A stretch of 64,000 nt of DNA from Hyphomicrobiales bacterium. Its GTDB lineage: Bacteria; Pseudomonadota; Alphaproteobacteria; Rhizobiales; Rhizobiaceae. A program made the translations under genes and the position numbers. The stretch is taken from contig UBQW01000010.1 in the NCBI GenBank assembly GCA_900467745.1, positions 372,001-436,000 of the forward strand, read 5' to 3'. The notes under the pieces are model-generated. The model saw only the letters and a list, made by a program, of their open reading frames with translations, did not search any database and was not told the origin of the DNA. Shown in pieces: positions 42,072 through 50,465 of the stretch (positions are counted from its first letter, which is position 1; each line of letters begins with the position of its first letter).

Positions 42072-43310
42072 TTAGGTGCGACCGGCGATGAACGTCTGCA
42101 GCTGCTTCGCTGCATCGGCAGGTGCCGTGTTGCCGGCTGCGACGTCGTTGATCACGCGGAAATATTCCGTCGTGACGTCAAGCGGGAAGGCCTGGTCGCC
42201 GTTCATGTAGACCTTGCCGTAGGTCTTGAAGACATCAAGCCATTCGGCTTCCAGCGGCTTCTGGTTCGCGTACTGGACGTTCTTGTTGACCGATGTCGAG
42301 CTGATCTGGCCGACGAGATCCTGCTGCACCTTGGTCGACAGGAAGTAGTCGAGGAACTTCGCGGCGAGATCCGGATGCGGGCTCTTGGTGCTGATGTAGT
42401 TATACTCGGCAAATCCGTAGAGGCGCTGCGTGTTGGTCGGGAACGGGAACATGCCGTAGTCGTCCAGATTGGCGCCGCTGGTTTCCAGCTGGCTGACCAG
42501 CCAGTCGCCTTCCAGCATCATCGCCGCGCGCCCTGCCGTGAACAGACTGTAGGACTGCTTGTTGTCGATGCCCATGAAAGGCTGCAGCGTATAATCCTTC
42601 GTCCACTTGGCGAACTCGGTGAAGGCATCGGTGGCGCAAGGCTCGGTAGACCAATCAGCCTTCATGGCCTTCAGCGCGTCGTGCTTTTCGGCGCCGCACT
42701 TCGTTTCCAAGATGACGTCCATCAGGCGCATGACGTGCCAGTTGACCGATCCGCCGAAGGTGAAGGCGGGAATGCCGGCAGCTTTCAGCTTTTCCGCGTC
42801 GGCCAGAAACTCTTCATAGGTCTTCGGCTCTTCGGTGATGCCGGCCTGCTGGAACAGCTTCTTGTTGTAATAGACGGCTTCGCCCTTGAAGGTGAAGGGA
42901 ACGCCATGCTTGCCACCGGGATAGAGGTCGGCGAATGCGGCTGCAGCCGGAAGCAGCTCATCGTTCCACTTGTATTCGGTGTAATATTTGTCGAGCGGTG
43001 CCGAAAGGCCGGCCTTCACATATTCGCCGCCCAGGCCAAGGCCTGCCCAGCTGAAGTAGATGTCGGGGCCCTTGTTCGAGCCGGCCGCGACACGCAGCGC
43101 GGTCTTGTGCTCATCGATGGCGCGCTGAACGATTTCAACCTTGGTGCCGGGATTTGCAGCTTCGAAGTCGGTTGCGACCTTCTTGAGCGCGACGTTGGCA
43201 GCGTTGTTGTCGAAGTTCAGCGTCCAGAGCGTCAGGTCTTCCGCTTTCAGGCTCGTCGCGGTGATCGCGAGCACGGATAGCGTGGCCATGAGTGTAGTCT
43301 TGATCGTCAT
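42072..43310 (-). CDS. Sugar ABC transporter substrate-binding protein (CUT1)
   Basis: This 412-residue periplasmic binding protein has a signal peptide (TTLMATLSVLAITATSLKA). The extracellular solute-binding fold type 1 is shown by LTLWTLNFDNNAANVAL, GKHGVPFTFKGEAVYYNKKLF and GRAAMMLEGDWLV. The ATG at 43310 has GGGAGGG four bases upstream; the longer frame lacks support. It is the first gene of a five-gene CUT1 operon. The ligand is likely a plant-derived oligosaccharide or glycoside. Confidence 0.92.
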   Translation of the reverse strand: MTIKTTLMATLSVLAITATSLKAEDLTLWTLNFDNNAANVALKKVATDFEAANPGTKVEIVQRAIDEHKTALRVAAGSNKGPDIYFSWAGLGLGGEYVKAGLSAPLDKYYTEYKWNDELLPAAAAFADLYPGGKHGVPFTFKGEAVYYNKKLFQQAGITEEPKTYEEFLADAEKLKAAGIPAFTFGGSVNWHVMRLMDVILETKCGAEKHDALKAMKADWSTEPCATDAFTEFAKWTKDYTLQPFMGIDNKQSYSLFTAGRAAMMLEGDWLVSQLETSGANLDDYGMFPFPTNTQRLYGFAEYNYISTKSPHPDLAAKFLDYFLSTKVQQDLVGQISSTSVNKNVQYANQKPLEAEWLDVFKTYGKVYMNGDQAFPLDVTTEYFRVINDVAAGNTAPADAAKQLQTFIAGRT

Positions 43311-43353
43311 TAAACCCTCCCTTGTGCGGTCCTCTCCGCTAATGTTCACAGTC

Positions 43354-43366
43354 TCGAAAATTTCGA
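43354..43366. promoter_or_regulatory. Palindrome in the divergent CUT1/ROK promoter, candidate operator
   Basis: TCGAAAATTTCGA is a perfect palindrome of six-base arms, 44 bases upstream of the binding-protein start. Related TTTCGAA elements occur at about 43384 and 43434. Candidate ROK-regulator sites. Confidence 0.45.
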
Positions 43367-43542
43367 CTGAAGTCAAGACTTATTTCGAATATGAACAAAG
43401 TCGGTTGCATATATGCTAAAATTCGGGCTTTAATTTTCGAAGCAGCAGATTTTACGCGTGAGATAGGCGCTATTAATTTCTGTTCAGAAATATCTTGCGG
43501 CCGAGCGGCGAGTCAGCGCTATTTCATGGGGAGGAGCTGTGA

Positions 43543-44742
43543 ATGGTTGGCATAAGGGAACTTTTCGAGGATCAAACCGCGCCGGCGGGGCGCATCGTGC
43601 GCGCGATTGCGGCGATCGGATCCGCGACCGCGACACAACTGGTGAAGTCGACAGGGTTGGCGCGGTCGACCGTGTCCACGCTACTCACCGAGCTGAAAGA
43701 TAGCGGCGTCGTTCTCGACGTTGATACGAAGAGCAACGGTTTTGGGCGGCCATCACAGCTTTTGTCTCTGAATCCGGCGGCGGGTCGGTGCGCCGGCGTG
43801 CTCCTTGGGCTTGGCGAAATCCGCATCGCGATCTGCGACCTCGCCCACACCGTACTGTCGGATATCTGGTTCGCGATGGACACGGACTATACGCCTGAGG
43901 ACGCCGCGCGATGTGTGCGGGCGAGCCTTGAAGAGCAATGTGCTCTCCTTGGTGTGGAAATGTCCGAACTGCTGGGCGTGGGGTTGGCGATTTCCGCGCC
44001 GGTTTCATATGACGGTGAAATCCTCAACGGCTCCATCTTGCCGACATGGTGCGGCACCAATATCGCCGATGTGTTCTTCGAGCAGCTCGGTTGCCCAATC
44101 CATGTCGAAAACGAGAGCCATTGCGGCGCTCTAGCGGAAATGACCTGGGGAGCGGCGGTTGGGGAAACCAACTTCGTCCTCTTCAAGTTCGACCTCGGCA
44201 TCGGTGGCGCCATCGTCATCGACGGCACGGTGCAGCGCGGCGCCCATGGCTATGCCGCCGAGTTCGGCCACATGTCGCTCGATCCGCGCGGACCGCTGTG
44301 TCGCTGCGGCAATCGCGGCTGTCTCGAGACCTTCGCTGGCGGCTTCCAGCTGCTGAGATATGCCGAGCAATCCTTGCGTGAGCCCGTCAGCATCGAACAG
44401 TTTGTCGAACGCGCGCGCAATGGCGATCCAGGATATGCGCGACTTGTCGATGACGCGGCCGAGATGGCGGGCTGGGGAATGGGGATTGCCTTCACCATCC
44501 TCAATCCCCCCTTGTTCATCATCGCAGGCAAGCTGGCCGAGGTTGGCGAGAGTTTTATCGGTGGACTCGAGCGAAGTTTCGCCCGCCACTCCGTCGCGCC
44601 GCCCGCGCACTCGCCGCAAAAGCGCAAGCCTCGCTTCGTCGTCGGCACGTTTCGGGGCAACGACGACACGGTCATGGGCGCAGTGGCGCTCGTGTTGCGG
44701 CAACACGGACGCATCACCAACGAAGCGTCGCCTGTATCCTGA
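43543..44742 (+). CDS. ROK-family transcriptional regulator
   Basis: This 399-residue protein has an N-terminal MarR-like HTH (ATATQLVKSTGLARSTVSTLL, about 27-47; motif shortened) and a ROK sugar-kinase fold. The zinc-binding consensus is CRCGNRGCLET (about 253-263), with GHMSLD before it. ROK repressors sense sugars. It is divergent from the CUT1 operon, 232 bases apart, so it very probably controls that operon. It is convergent with dhaL. Confidence 0.9.
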   Translation: MVGIRELFEDQTAPAGRIVRAIAAIGSATATQLVKSTGLARSTVSTLLTELKDSGVVLDVDTKSNGFGRPSQLLSLNPAAGRCAGVLLGLGEIRIAICDLAHTVLSDIWFAMDTDYTPEDAARCVRASLEEQCALLGVEMSELLGVGLAISAPVSYDGEILNGSILPTWCGTNIADVFFEQLGCPIHVENESHCGALAEMTWGAAVGETNFVLFKFDLGIGGAIVIDGTVQRGAHGYAAEFGHMSLDPRGPLCRCGNRGCLETFAGGFQLLRYAEQSLREPVSIEQFVERARNGDPGYARLVDDAAEMAGWGMGIAFTILNPPLFIIAGKLAEVGESFIGGLERSFARHSVAPPAHSPQKRKPRFVVGTFRGNDDTVMGAVALVLRQHGRITNEASPVS

Positions 44743-44743
44743 G

Positions 44744-44756
44744 TGCCGAATCGGCA
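44744..44756. terminator. Palindromic hairpin between convergent ROK and DhaL genes
   Basis: TGCCG-AAT-CGGCA forms a short hairpin directly after the ROK stop. The U-tract is weak (GTTT). Confidence 0.4.
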
Positions 44757-44769
44757 GTTTGGAGGAGGC

Positions 44770-45414
44770 CTATTCCGACGTCAGGGCGTTTCGGATGCTC
44801 GATATGACCATGGTGGCGGACGCCGCTCCGGGGTCTATATGGCCGAGAGATCGCTCGCCGAGCCGCGCGGAGCGCCCCTTGCTGGCAACCATATCCTTGG
44901 TCGCATCGCGTCCCTGTTCGGCCGCTTCCAGTGCCTGTGAAAAGCATTGTCGCAAACCGTCTCCGCGTGCCCTGGCCTCCTCGCAGGCCGCTGCGGCCGG
45001 TGCCCAGGCATCCACCATCGTCTTTTCGCCGATCTCGGCCTTGCCGCGGTCTTGGATGCCCCTGGCAAGGGCGGCGAAGACATCGAGCAGATCATCGTCG
45101 CCAAGTGTCGCCTTGCCTTTCACTGCTGTGCCAGCCCGCATGAAGGCGGTTGCGTAAAGCGGGCCGGAGGAGGCACCGACAGCATTCAGGAACGCCTTGG
45201 CAGCCGTGTTGAACAGCGTCGTCGGATTTGTATCGGCAGGGTCAAGTGCGTCGGTGGCTTTGGCTGCAGCGGTAAAACCGAGCTCCATTGCGATCCCGTG
45301 ATCAGCGTCGCCAATGACGCCGTCCAGCTGGCACAGATTGTCCCGCTCTGCGGTCATCACGTCGGCGATATCCTGGAAGAGGCGCTGAAGGTCCTTCGTC
45401 GTCATCTCACCCAT
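44770..45414 (-). CDS. dhaL: Dihydroxyacetone-kinase-type subunit DhaL
   Basis: This 214-residue protein is the ATP-binding subunit of DAK-family ketose kinases. It has the Mg-ATP aspartate site GVIGDADHGIAM (about 32-43; DhaL consensus GDGDTG, here GDADHG), SSGPLYATAF and a later SKGRSARLGERS...DPGAAS block. Its ATG overlaps the dhaK stop (TGATG). It could be a PEP-dependent subunit or act as an ATP kinase; no DhaM is present, so an ATP-type reaction is favoured. In this context the ketose may be L-erythrulose. Confidence 0.88.
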   Translation of the reverse strand: MGEMTTKDLQRLFQDIADVMTAERDNLCQLDGVIGDADHGIAMELGFTAAAKATDALDPADTNPTTLFNTAAKAFLNAVGASSGPLYATAFMRAGTAVKGKATLGDDDLLDVFAALARGIQDRGKAEIGEKTMVDAWAPAAAACEEARARGDGLRQCFSQALEAAEQGRDATKDMVASKGRSARLGERSLGHIDPGAASATMVISSIRNALTSE

Positions 45415-46430
45415 CAGATCGCCTTCCCGCTCCGAAACATTGCGCAATCGCATGGATGATCGATTAGCGCCTGCAATTCGTCATCGAGCGCCATGAGCGT
45501 GATTGATGCACCAGCCATTTCGAGAGAGGTGCAATAGTTGCCGACGAGCGAGGTGTGAATGACAAGACCAGCCTCGTCCAGCCGCGCCTTCACCCGGCGC
45601 ATTATGATGTAGAGTTCCATCAGCGGCGTGGAGCCGAGCGAGTTGATCAGGACGGCCAAGCGGGTTCCCGGCGCGATAGTTGCATCCTTCAAGATCGCAT
45701 CGAGCAGTTCGTCGGTGACAGCGTCGGCCGGCCTCAGCGTTTCGCGCGAGACGCCGGGCTCACCATGGATGCCCATGCCGACTTCCATCTCATCGCCGCC
45801 GATCTCGAAATTGGGCCGCAACGTCTGCGGCAGCGAGCAGGGGGATAGGGCGACACCCATGGTAAAAGTGTGGTCGTTGGCCTTGCGCGCTACACGCTCG
45901 ACCTCGTCAAACGAGTACATGAGATCACAGGCAGCACCGGCCGCCTTGAAGACGAAGACGTTGCCCGCGACGCCACGGCGCTTTTCTCGCTGGTCGCGCG
46001 GTGCGGAGGCGACGTCGTCGGTAGTCACCACGGTGCGTACGTCGATATCGTCCATGGCAAGCATTTCCGCCGCCATGTCGAAGTTCATCACGTCGCCCGC
46101 GTAGTTTCCGTACATGAAGAGAATGCCTGCGCCGTGATCAACCGCCTTTGCGCATTCGATGATCGGATCGGGCGGAGGCGAGGCAAAAACGTTGCCGACA
46201 GCCGCAGCATCCGCCAGCCCCTTGCCAACGAAACCGAGGAAGCTCGGTTCATGGCCGGAGCCGCCGCCAATCACCAGCCCCACCTTGCCATCGCGCGGGC
46301 CGCGCTTCGCAACGATCGATCGCGGCGATCCGTCGATGGCGTAGAGATGGTCAGGATGCGCCGCGAGGATGCCCTCGAGCATTTCATCGACCGCCGCGCC
46401 GCCGTCATTGATAAGCTTTTTGGTCTTCAC
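45414..46430 (-). CDS. dhaK: Dihydroxyacetone-kinase-type subunit DhaK (possible L-erythrulose kinase)
   Basis: This 338-residue substrate-binding subunit has VIGGGSGHEPSFLGFVG (about 53-69) and the histidine that covalently binds the ketose in GMGIHGEPG (His about 222). Relatives LerK/DerK in mycobacteria phosphorylate L- or D-erythrulose. It starts with GTG. It follows apnL on the same strand after a 58-base gap with a hairpin, so it is probably the distal part of the apiose operon. Erythrulose rather than dihydroxyacetone is suggested by tpiA- and rpiB-like partners nearby, but is not proven. Confidence 0.85.
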   Translation of the reverse strand: MKTKKLINDGGAAVDEMLEGILAAHPDHLYAIDGSPRSIVAKRGPRDGKVGLVIGGGSGHEPSFLGFVGKGLADAAAVGNVFASPPPDPIIECAKAVDHGAGILFMYGNYAGDVMNFDMAAEMLAMDDIDVRTVVTTDDVASAPRDQREKRRGVAGNVFVFKAAGAACDLMYSFDEVERVARKANDHTFTMGVALSPCSLPQTLRPNFEIGGDEMEVGMGIHGEPGVSRETLRPADAVTDELLDAILKDATIAPGTRLAVLINSLGSTPLMELYIIMRRVKARLDEAGLVIHTSLVGNYCTSLEMAGASITLMALDDELQALIDHPCDCAMFRSGKAI

Positions 46431-46449
46431 GCTGGTCCTCCCGATTGAC

Positions 46450-46484
46450 GCGTCTGGAAGGCTATAGCTACGCCTTCCAGACGC
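46450..46484 (-). promoter_or_regulatory. Intercistronic hairpin between apnL and dhaK
   Basis: GCGTCTGGAAGGC and GCCTTCCAGACGC form a perfect 13-pair stem with a nine-base loop. There is no U-tract, so partial read-through into dhaKL is expected. Confidence 0.5.
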
Positions 46485-46488
46485 AAGA

Positions 46489-48366
46489 TCAATCCGAAAG
46501 CGCGACGGAGGTCGTCTGATATGGGGAAAGAGTGAACACGCCGCCCATCAACGCGTCGGAGAGCCGGAGCGATCCCAGATCAACCTCCTGGTCTCGGCCG
46601 GTGATGTTGACGATCCAGAGTGTTGCGCGCGTCGCCGCCTTCGTCGCGAACGCCAGAACGCGCGAGGGGTTGGAAGACAGGCACTCCCTCCACTCGGTGC
46701 CGGCGAGACCGGCGAGCGTCTTGACCGCGTTGAAGAGCGGGCGGCGTCCATCGGCGGTGAAGGGCTCATCCTGTCCGGCAAGGAGGCCGAAACTTCCGGT
46801 CACAGCCGAGAGCGTCAGGCATTCCAGCTCGGCGTCCAGCACCTTTGCCAGATAGGCCATCGCAAAGGCTTGCGCGAAAAGAGCGTTGTGACGCGGATCG
46901 GTGTTGGCCATCGGTATCCGGCCGCCCTTCGGGTTGTCCATCGTTCGGCTTCCGTAAGGATTCTGCCGCATGGGGATTGTCGATGGGCCGATGCGATAAG
47001 GCTTGTCGCCATAGATGGCGCGGACCGATCGCGTGATGAAGGGCAGGGCCTCCAATGTCTGCATGACGCTAAGGTCATCGGCGGCATGGACGATCGGGTT
47101 GGTGCAATGGCTGATGAAGGAAAGCGGAGCGGAAGGCACACGCTTGCGGTTGAGCTCGGTGAAATAGCTGAGCATGCCGCCGCCGATGCGGATACCGGGG
47201 AATGCCGCATGCGCGGCTTCGTAGACATCTTCGAGCGGTGGGCATTCCGGCCACTTGCTGCCCGGCGGTGTGGATTGGCGGTCGACCGATGGCGAGATGA
47301 TGATCGCGTCCGGCTTGAAGCCGGCATCGCGCATCTGAGTTGCGATCAGCGTCGTTTCTTCAAGGAGCAGTTGCTTGCACGGCAGCGCGATCTCGAGCGT
47401 TGATGTGCCGGGATGAAGCCCGGCCACCTCGGCGAAGCGCTTGAAGGCTTCCGCACCATGTCCGGCCGCAGGGTCGAAATGAAAGAGCAGTTCCTGTGGC
47501 TTGATCTCGCCAAGCACGGCGCTCGCCGTGACTACGGCGCCCGCTTCTTCCGGCGTTACGATCATGCCGATTGCTGGCATGCGCCCGCGACGCTCGCCGA
47601 GCGTCAGTGTCGTCAGCGACGAATGGCCATTTGTCGTCGCAGCCAATGGCTTCTGGCGCTTGTCGGCAATATCGAGGACGATGCGCTGCTTGACCGTTTC
47701 ACCGGCCGGTATCTGGTAGGGCCAGGGCAAAGCGAGCGGGCGCACATAGGTCTTGTAGGAGGCATCCGACCAGTTGCGCTGGTCTTCCATCTCGAAGACA
47801 TCGCCTTCCATGCCGCACCGCGCCGTCACGTTGGTCATGACGGTATGGGTGATTGCGTTCATGTTCATGAACGGCTGCCATGGCTCGATCTGGTCAGGGA
47901 ACCGGGTCTCGACGCGCTGTCCATCGGCTTGCTCGACGGTGACGGGCGCGCCGGCAACGCCGACGATCGGGTGAAGAATGCAGAAACCGCAGCGGTTCGT
48001 CTCAAAGCCTGTGCCGGAGATCGCATCGGCCTCAAAAACCAGGGGCGAGCCGGCTTGCGCCGAGATGCGCACGCCGATCGACAGCTCGGTCGCATTCGTT
48101 CCCTTGCAAAAGGCGGTGTAGCCGACCGAAAAGGCATCGTCTCCCTGCTCAATGGTCAGGTCGGCGATCTCGGGCGCGTAGGTGCCCCAGTCGCGATCGC
48201 GCACGAGGTAGGAGACGGCGCGCAGTACCTCCACACCGTCATAGGCGATCGTACGCAGATTGCCGTCGCTGAGATCAGCGGTCAGCCTGCCCGCGGTGAG
48301 GCGGACCGGCTTCTGCTCGAGCGCATGCGTTCCGTAGATACGGAAGCTCTCCGATGGCGTGCTCAT
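46489..48366 (-). CDS. apnL: D-apionolactonase (ApnL)
   Basis: This 625-residue protein matches the large D-apionolactonase family in size. It is beta-rich in the first half (TAGRLTADLSDGNLRTIAYDG) and has a (beta/alpha)8-like second half (ISHCTNPIVHAADDLSVM; TIPMRQNPYGSRT). ApnL opens D-apionolactone to D-apionate. It overlaps apsD by ATGA, so product and substrate enzymes are translationally coupled, as expected for consecutive steps. The assignment depends on family recognition plus the apsD/apnO/oiaK/oiaX context. Confidence 0.8.
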   Translation of the reverse strand: MSTPSESFRIYGTHALEQKPVRLTAGRLTADLSDGNLRTIAYDGVEVLRAVSYLVRDRDWGTYAPEIADLTIEQGDDAFSVGYTAFCKGTNATELSIGVRISAQAGSPLVFEADAISGTGFETNRCGFCILHPIVGVAGAPVTVEQADGQRVETRFPDQIEPWQPFMNMNAITHTVMTNVTARCGMEGDVFEMEDQRNWSDASYKTYVRPLALPWPYQIPAGETVKQRIVLDIADKRQKPLAATTNGHSSLTTLTLGERRGRMPAIGMIVTPEEAGAVVTASAVLGEIKPQELLFHFDPAAGHGAEAFKRFAEVAGLHPGTSTLEIALPCKQLLLEETTLIATQMRDAGFKPDAIIISPSVDRQSTPPGSKWPECPPLEDVYEAAHAAFPGIRIGGGMLSYFTELNRKRVPSAPLSFISHCTNPIVHAADDLSVMQTLEALPFITRSVRAIYGDKPYRIGPSTIPMRQNPYGSRTMDNPKGGRIPMANTDPRHNALFAQAFAMAYLAKVLDAELECLTLSAVTGSFGLLAGQDEPFTADGRRPLFNAVKTLAGLAGTEWRECLSSNPSRVLAFATKAATRATLWIVNITGRDQEVDLGSLRLSDALMGGVFTLSPYQTTSVALSD

Positions 48367-49397
48367 TGCAGCATCGCCTTGACATCGACCGTCTGGCCGC
48401 TGGCTGCGCTGTCATAGGCGGCCTCGACGAGCGCGAAGGTCTTGAGGTTGTCGGCGCCCGAGGTCGAGGTTTCGCCGCCGGAGGCTAGGCGCTCGGCCCA
48501 GTGCTGCTGGATGGCGTAGACGCTTTCCTGGATATTGTGCCAGGGGCGCGATGCCCAAGAGAGCAGCGTCGGCGACACGTCCGAGATCTCGGTGCCGTTC
48601 TTGCCTGTTACTTCGAGCTTGTAGCCCTGCGACAGGCGGATGCTGCCTTCGGTGCCGTCGAGTTCGATCAGCGTCTCGGGGAAGGGCTCGGTGGAGAGCT
48701 TGGAGGCATAGCTGACATCGACGACCGAGGTCGCGCCGCCTTCGTGGTCGAGCAGGATGGTGGCGACGTCCTCGCCCTTGATCTTGGGGTTGACCCGTTT
48801 CGTGCGGGCGCTGAGCGCTGCCACGTCGCCCAGGATATAGCGGGCGATATCGAGCGTATGGATGCCGAGATCTTCGATGATGAAGCGCTCGCCTTCCGCG
48901 AGATAGGGCTGACCCGAAAAGACGTCGTAGCCCGAACGGAACGAGAAGCGGCCCCAGAAAGGCTGGCCGATCGCGCCGGATTCCAGAACCTTCTTCACGG
49001 CCTGGATCGGCGTCTGCCAACGGAAGTTTTCGTGTACCATCAGGGGCAGCCCGGCATCGGCGCAAACCTTGACCATGGCCTTGGCGTCGTCGAGCGTCTT
49101 TGCGAATGGCTTCTGGCAGATCGCCGGCACATTGTGTGCGGCAGCCATCGCGACCAAAGCGCGGTGGCTCTGGACGGTGGTGGCGATGTCGACGAAATCG
49201 AAGCCGCCATCGGCGAACATCTGGGCCGCATCGCTATAGCGCCTGTCGATGCCGAACTGGTCGCCGACGATTTTCAGCCGCTCGGGGTCGCGATCGCAGA
49301 TCGCCACGATCGAAGTCCCGGCAACGTCCTGCCACGCATGCATCTGGTTGACCGCGAAAAAGCCGCAGCCGATGAGTGCGCCATTCAAATCCGTCAT
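48363..49397 (-). CDS. apsD: D-apiose dehydrogenase (Gfo/Idh/MocA family)
   Basis: This 344-residue oxidoreductase has the N-terminal NAD fold (LIGCGFFAVNQMHAW, about 8-22) and the family motif ICQKPFAKTL (about 92-101, catalytic Lys in QKP). A substrate domain follows, with IEDLGIHTLDIARYI (His near 180). It oxidises D-apiose to D-apionolactone. It is encoded 3 bases after the ABC permease and coupled to apnL, so uptake and first oxidation are made together. Confidence 0.82.
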   Translation of the reverse strand: MTDLNGALIGCGFFAVNQMHAWQDVAGTSIVAICDRDPERLKIVGDQFGIDRRYSDAAQMFADGGFDFVDIATTVQSHRALVAMAAAHNVPAICQKPFAKTLDDAKAMVKVCADAGLPLMVHENFRWQTPIQAVKKVLESGAIGQPFWGRFSFRSGYDVFSGQPYLAEGERFIIEDLGIHTLDIARYILGDVAALSARTKRVNPKIKGEDVATILLDHEGGATSVVDVSYASKLSTEPFPETLIELDGTEGSIRLSQGYKLEVTGKNGTEISDVSPTLLSWASRPWHNIQESVYAIQQHWAERLASGGETSTSGADNLKTFALVEAAYDSAASGQTVDVKAMLQ

Positions 49398-49400
49398 TGC

Positions 49401-50465
49401 TTATCCTGCCTTTGCCATTTGCATGAGAGTCACGCGCTGTTGCAGACGGCGCTGCGCCTGATCCACCACAACCGCGATAATAATCACCAGCCCCTTGATG
49501 ACCATCTGCCAGAAGGACGATACGCCCATCATGACCAATCCGTCGGAAAGGATACCGATGACGAAGGCGCCGATGATCGTGCCGCCGATCGTGCCGCGTC
49601 CCCCCGACATCGAGGTGCCTCCGAGGACCGCCGCGGCGATCGCGTTGAGCTCGAAGCTTTCGCCGGTGGCCGGATGCGAGGCCATCAGTTCGGACGAGAT
49701 GATGAGGCCGACGATCGCCGCGCACAGGCCCGAGAACATGTAGACGAAGATCTTCACCACATCGACCCGGATGCCGGACATGCGCGCTGCACGCTCGTTG
49801 CCGCCGACGGCGAAGATATGCCGGCCGATCGGCGTCGAGCGCGCCACGTAGGCGGCAATGAGGGCGAGCACGATCAGAATCCAGATCGAGACTGGCAGGC
49901 CCAGCATGCGGCCGGCGCCGAAGACGTCGAAGCCCGTCGTCATGTATTCCGGCTTGCCCACGAGATTAGGGAAGGTCTGACCGTCGGAGGAGAGCAGCGC
50001 GAGGCCGCGTGCGATATAAAGCGTGCCGAGCGTCGCGATGAACGGCGCGACGTTGAGCTTGGTGATCAACAAGCCGTTGATCAGGCCGATCGCCAGGCCG
50101 ACGGCCAGCGTAATCAGCACGATCTCATAGATGTTGAAGAAGATCGTGTAGCCCATCGGCAGTTCCACGCCGTTGAGGATCAAGGCGCCGGCGACCATGC
50201 CGCACAGGCCGACGATCGAGCCGACCGAAAGGTCGATGCCGCCGGTGATAATGACGAAGGTCATGCCCATGGCGAGGAACGCGTTGAGCGCGACGTGCTT
50301 CGACATCAAGATCATGTTGGCCGTGGATGTGAAATTCGGCGCGAAGATCGCGAAGAAGATGATCACGGCAAAAAGGGCGATGAAGGTTCTGAGCTTCATC
50401 AGCGTGAGGAGAATGGAGCCGCTCGACCGCTTGGCCCCGAATGTGGAAGAGGTGTCCGCCGTCAT
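49401..50465 (-). CDS. Sugar ABC transporter permease (RbsC type)
   Basis: This 354-residue inner-membrane protein has about ten helices. The CUT2 signatures are GGIDLSVGSIVGL (about 75-87), FIATLGTLYIARGLA and GGTSMSGGRGTIGGTIIGA (about 284-302). It overlaps the ATPase gene by 4 bases. It forms the channel of a D-apiose-type monosaccharide importer. Confidence 0.92.
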   Translation of the reverse strand: MTADTSSTFGAKRSSGSILLTLMKLRTFIALFAVIIFFAIFAPNFTSTANMILMSKHVALNAFLAMGMTFVIITGGIDLSVGSIVGLCGMVAGALILNGVELPMGYTIFFNIYEIVLITLAVGLAIGLINGLLITKLNVAPFIATLGTLYIARGLALLSSDGQTFPNLVGKPEYMTTGFDVFGAGRMLGLPVSIWILIVLALIAAYVARSTPIGRHIFAVGGNERAARMSGIRVDVVKIFVYMFSGLCAAIVGLIISSELMASHPATGESFELNAIAAAVLGGTSMSGGRGTIGGTIIGAFVIGILSDGLVMMGVSSFWQMVIKGLVIIIAVVVDQAQRRLQQRVTLMQMAKAG

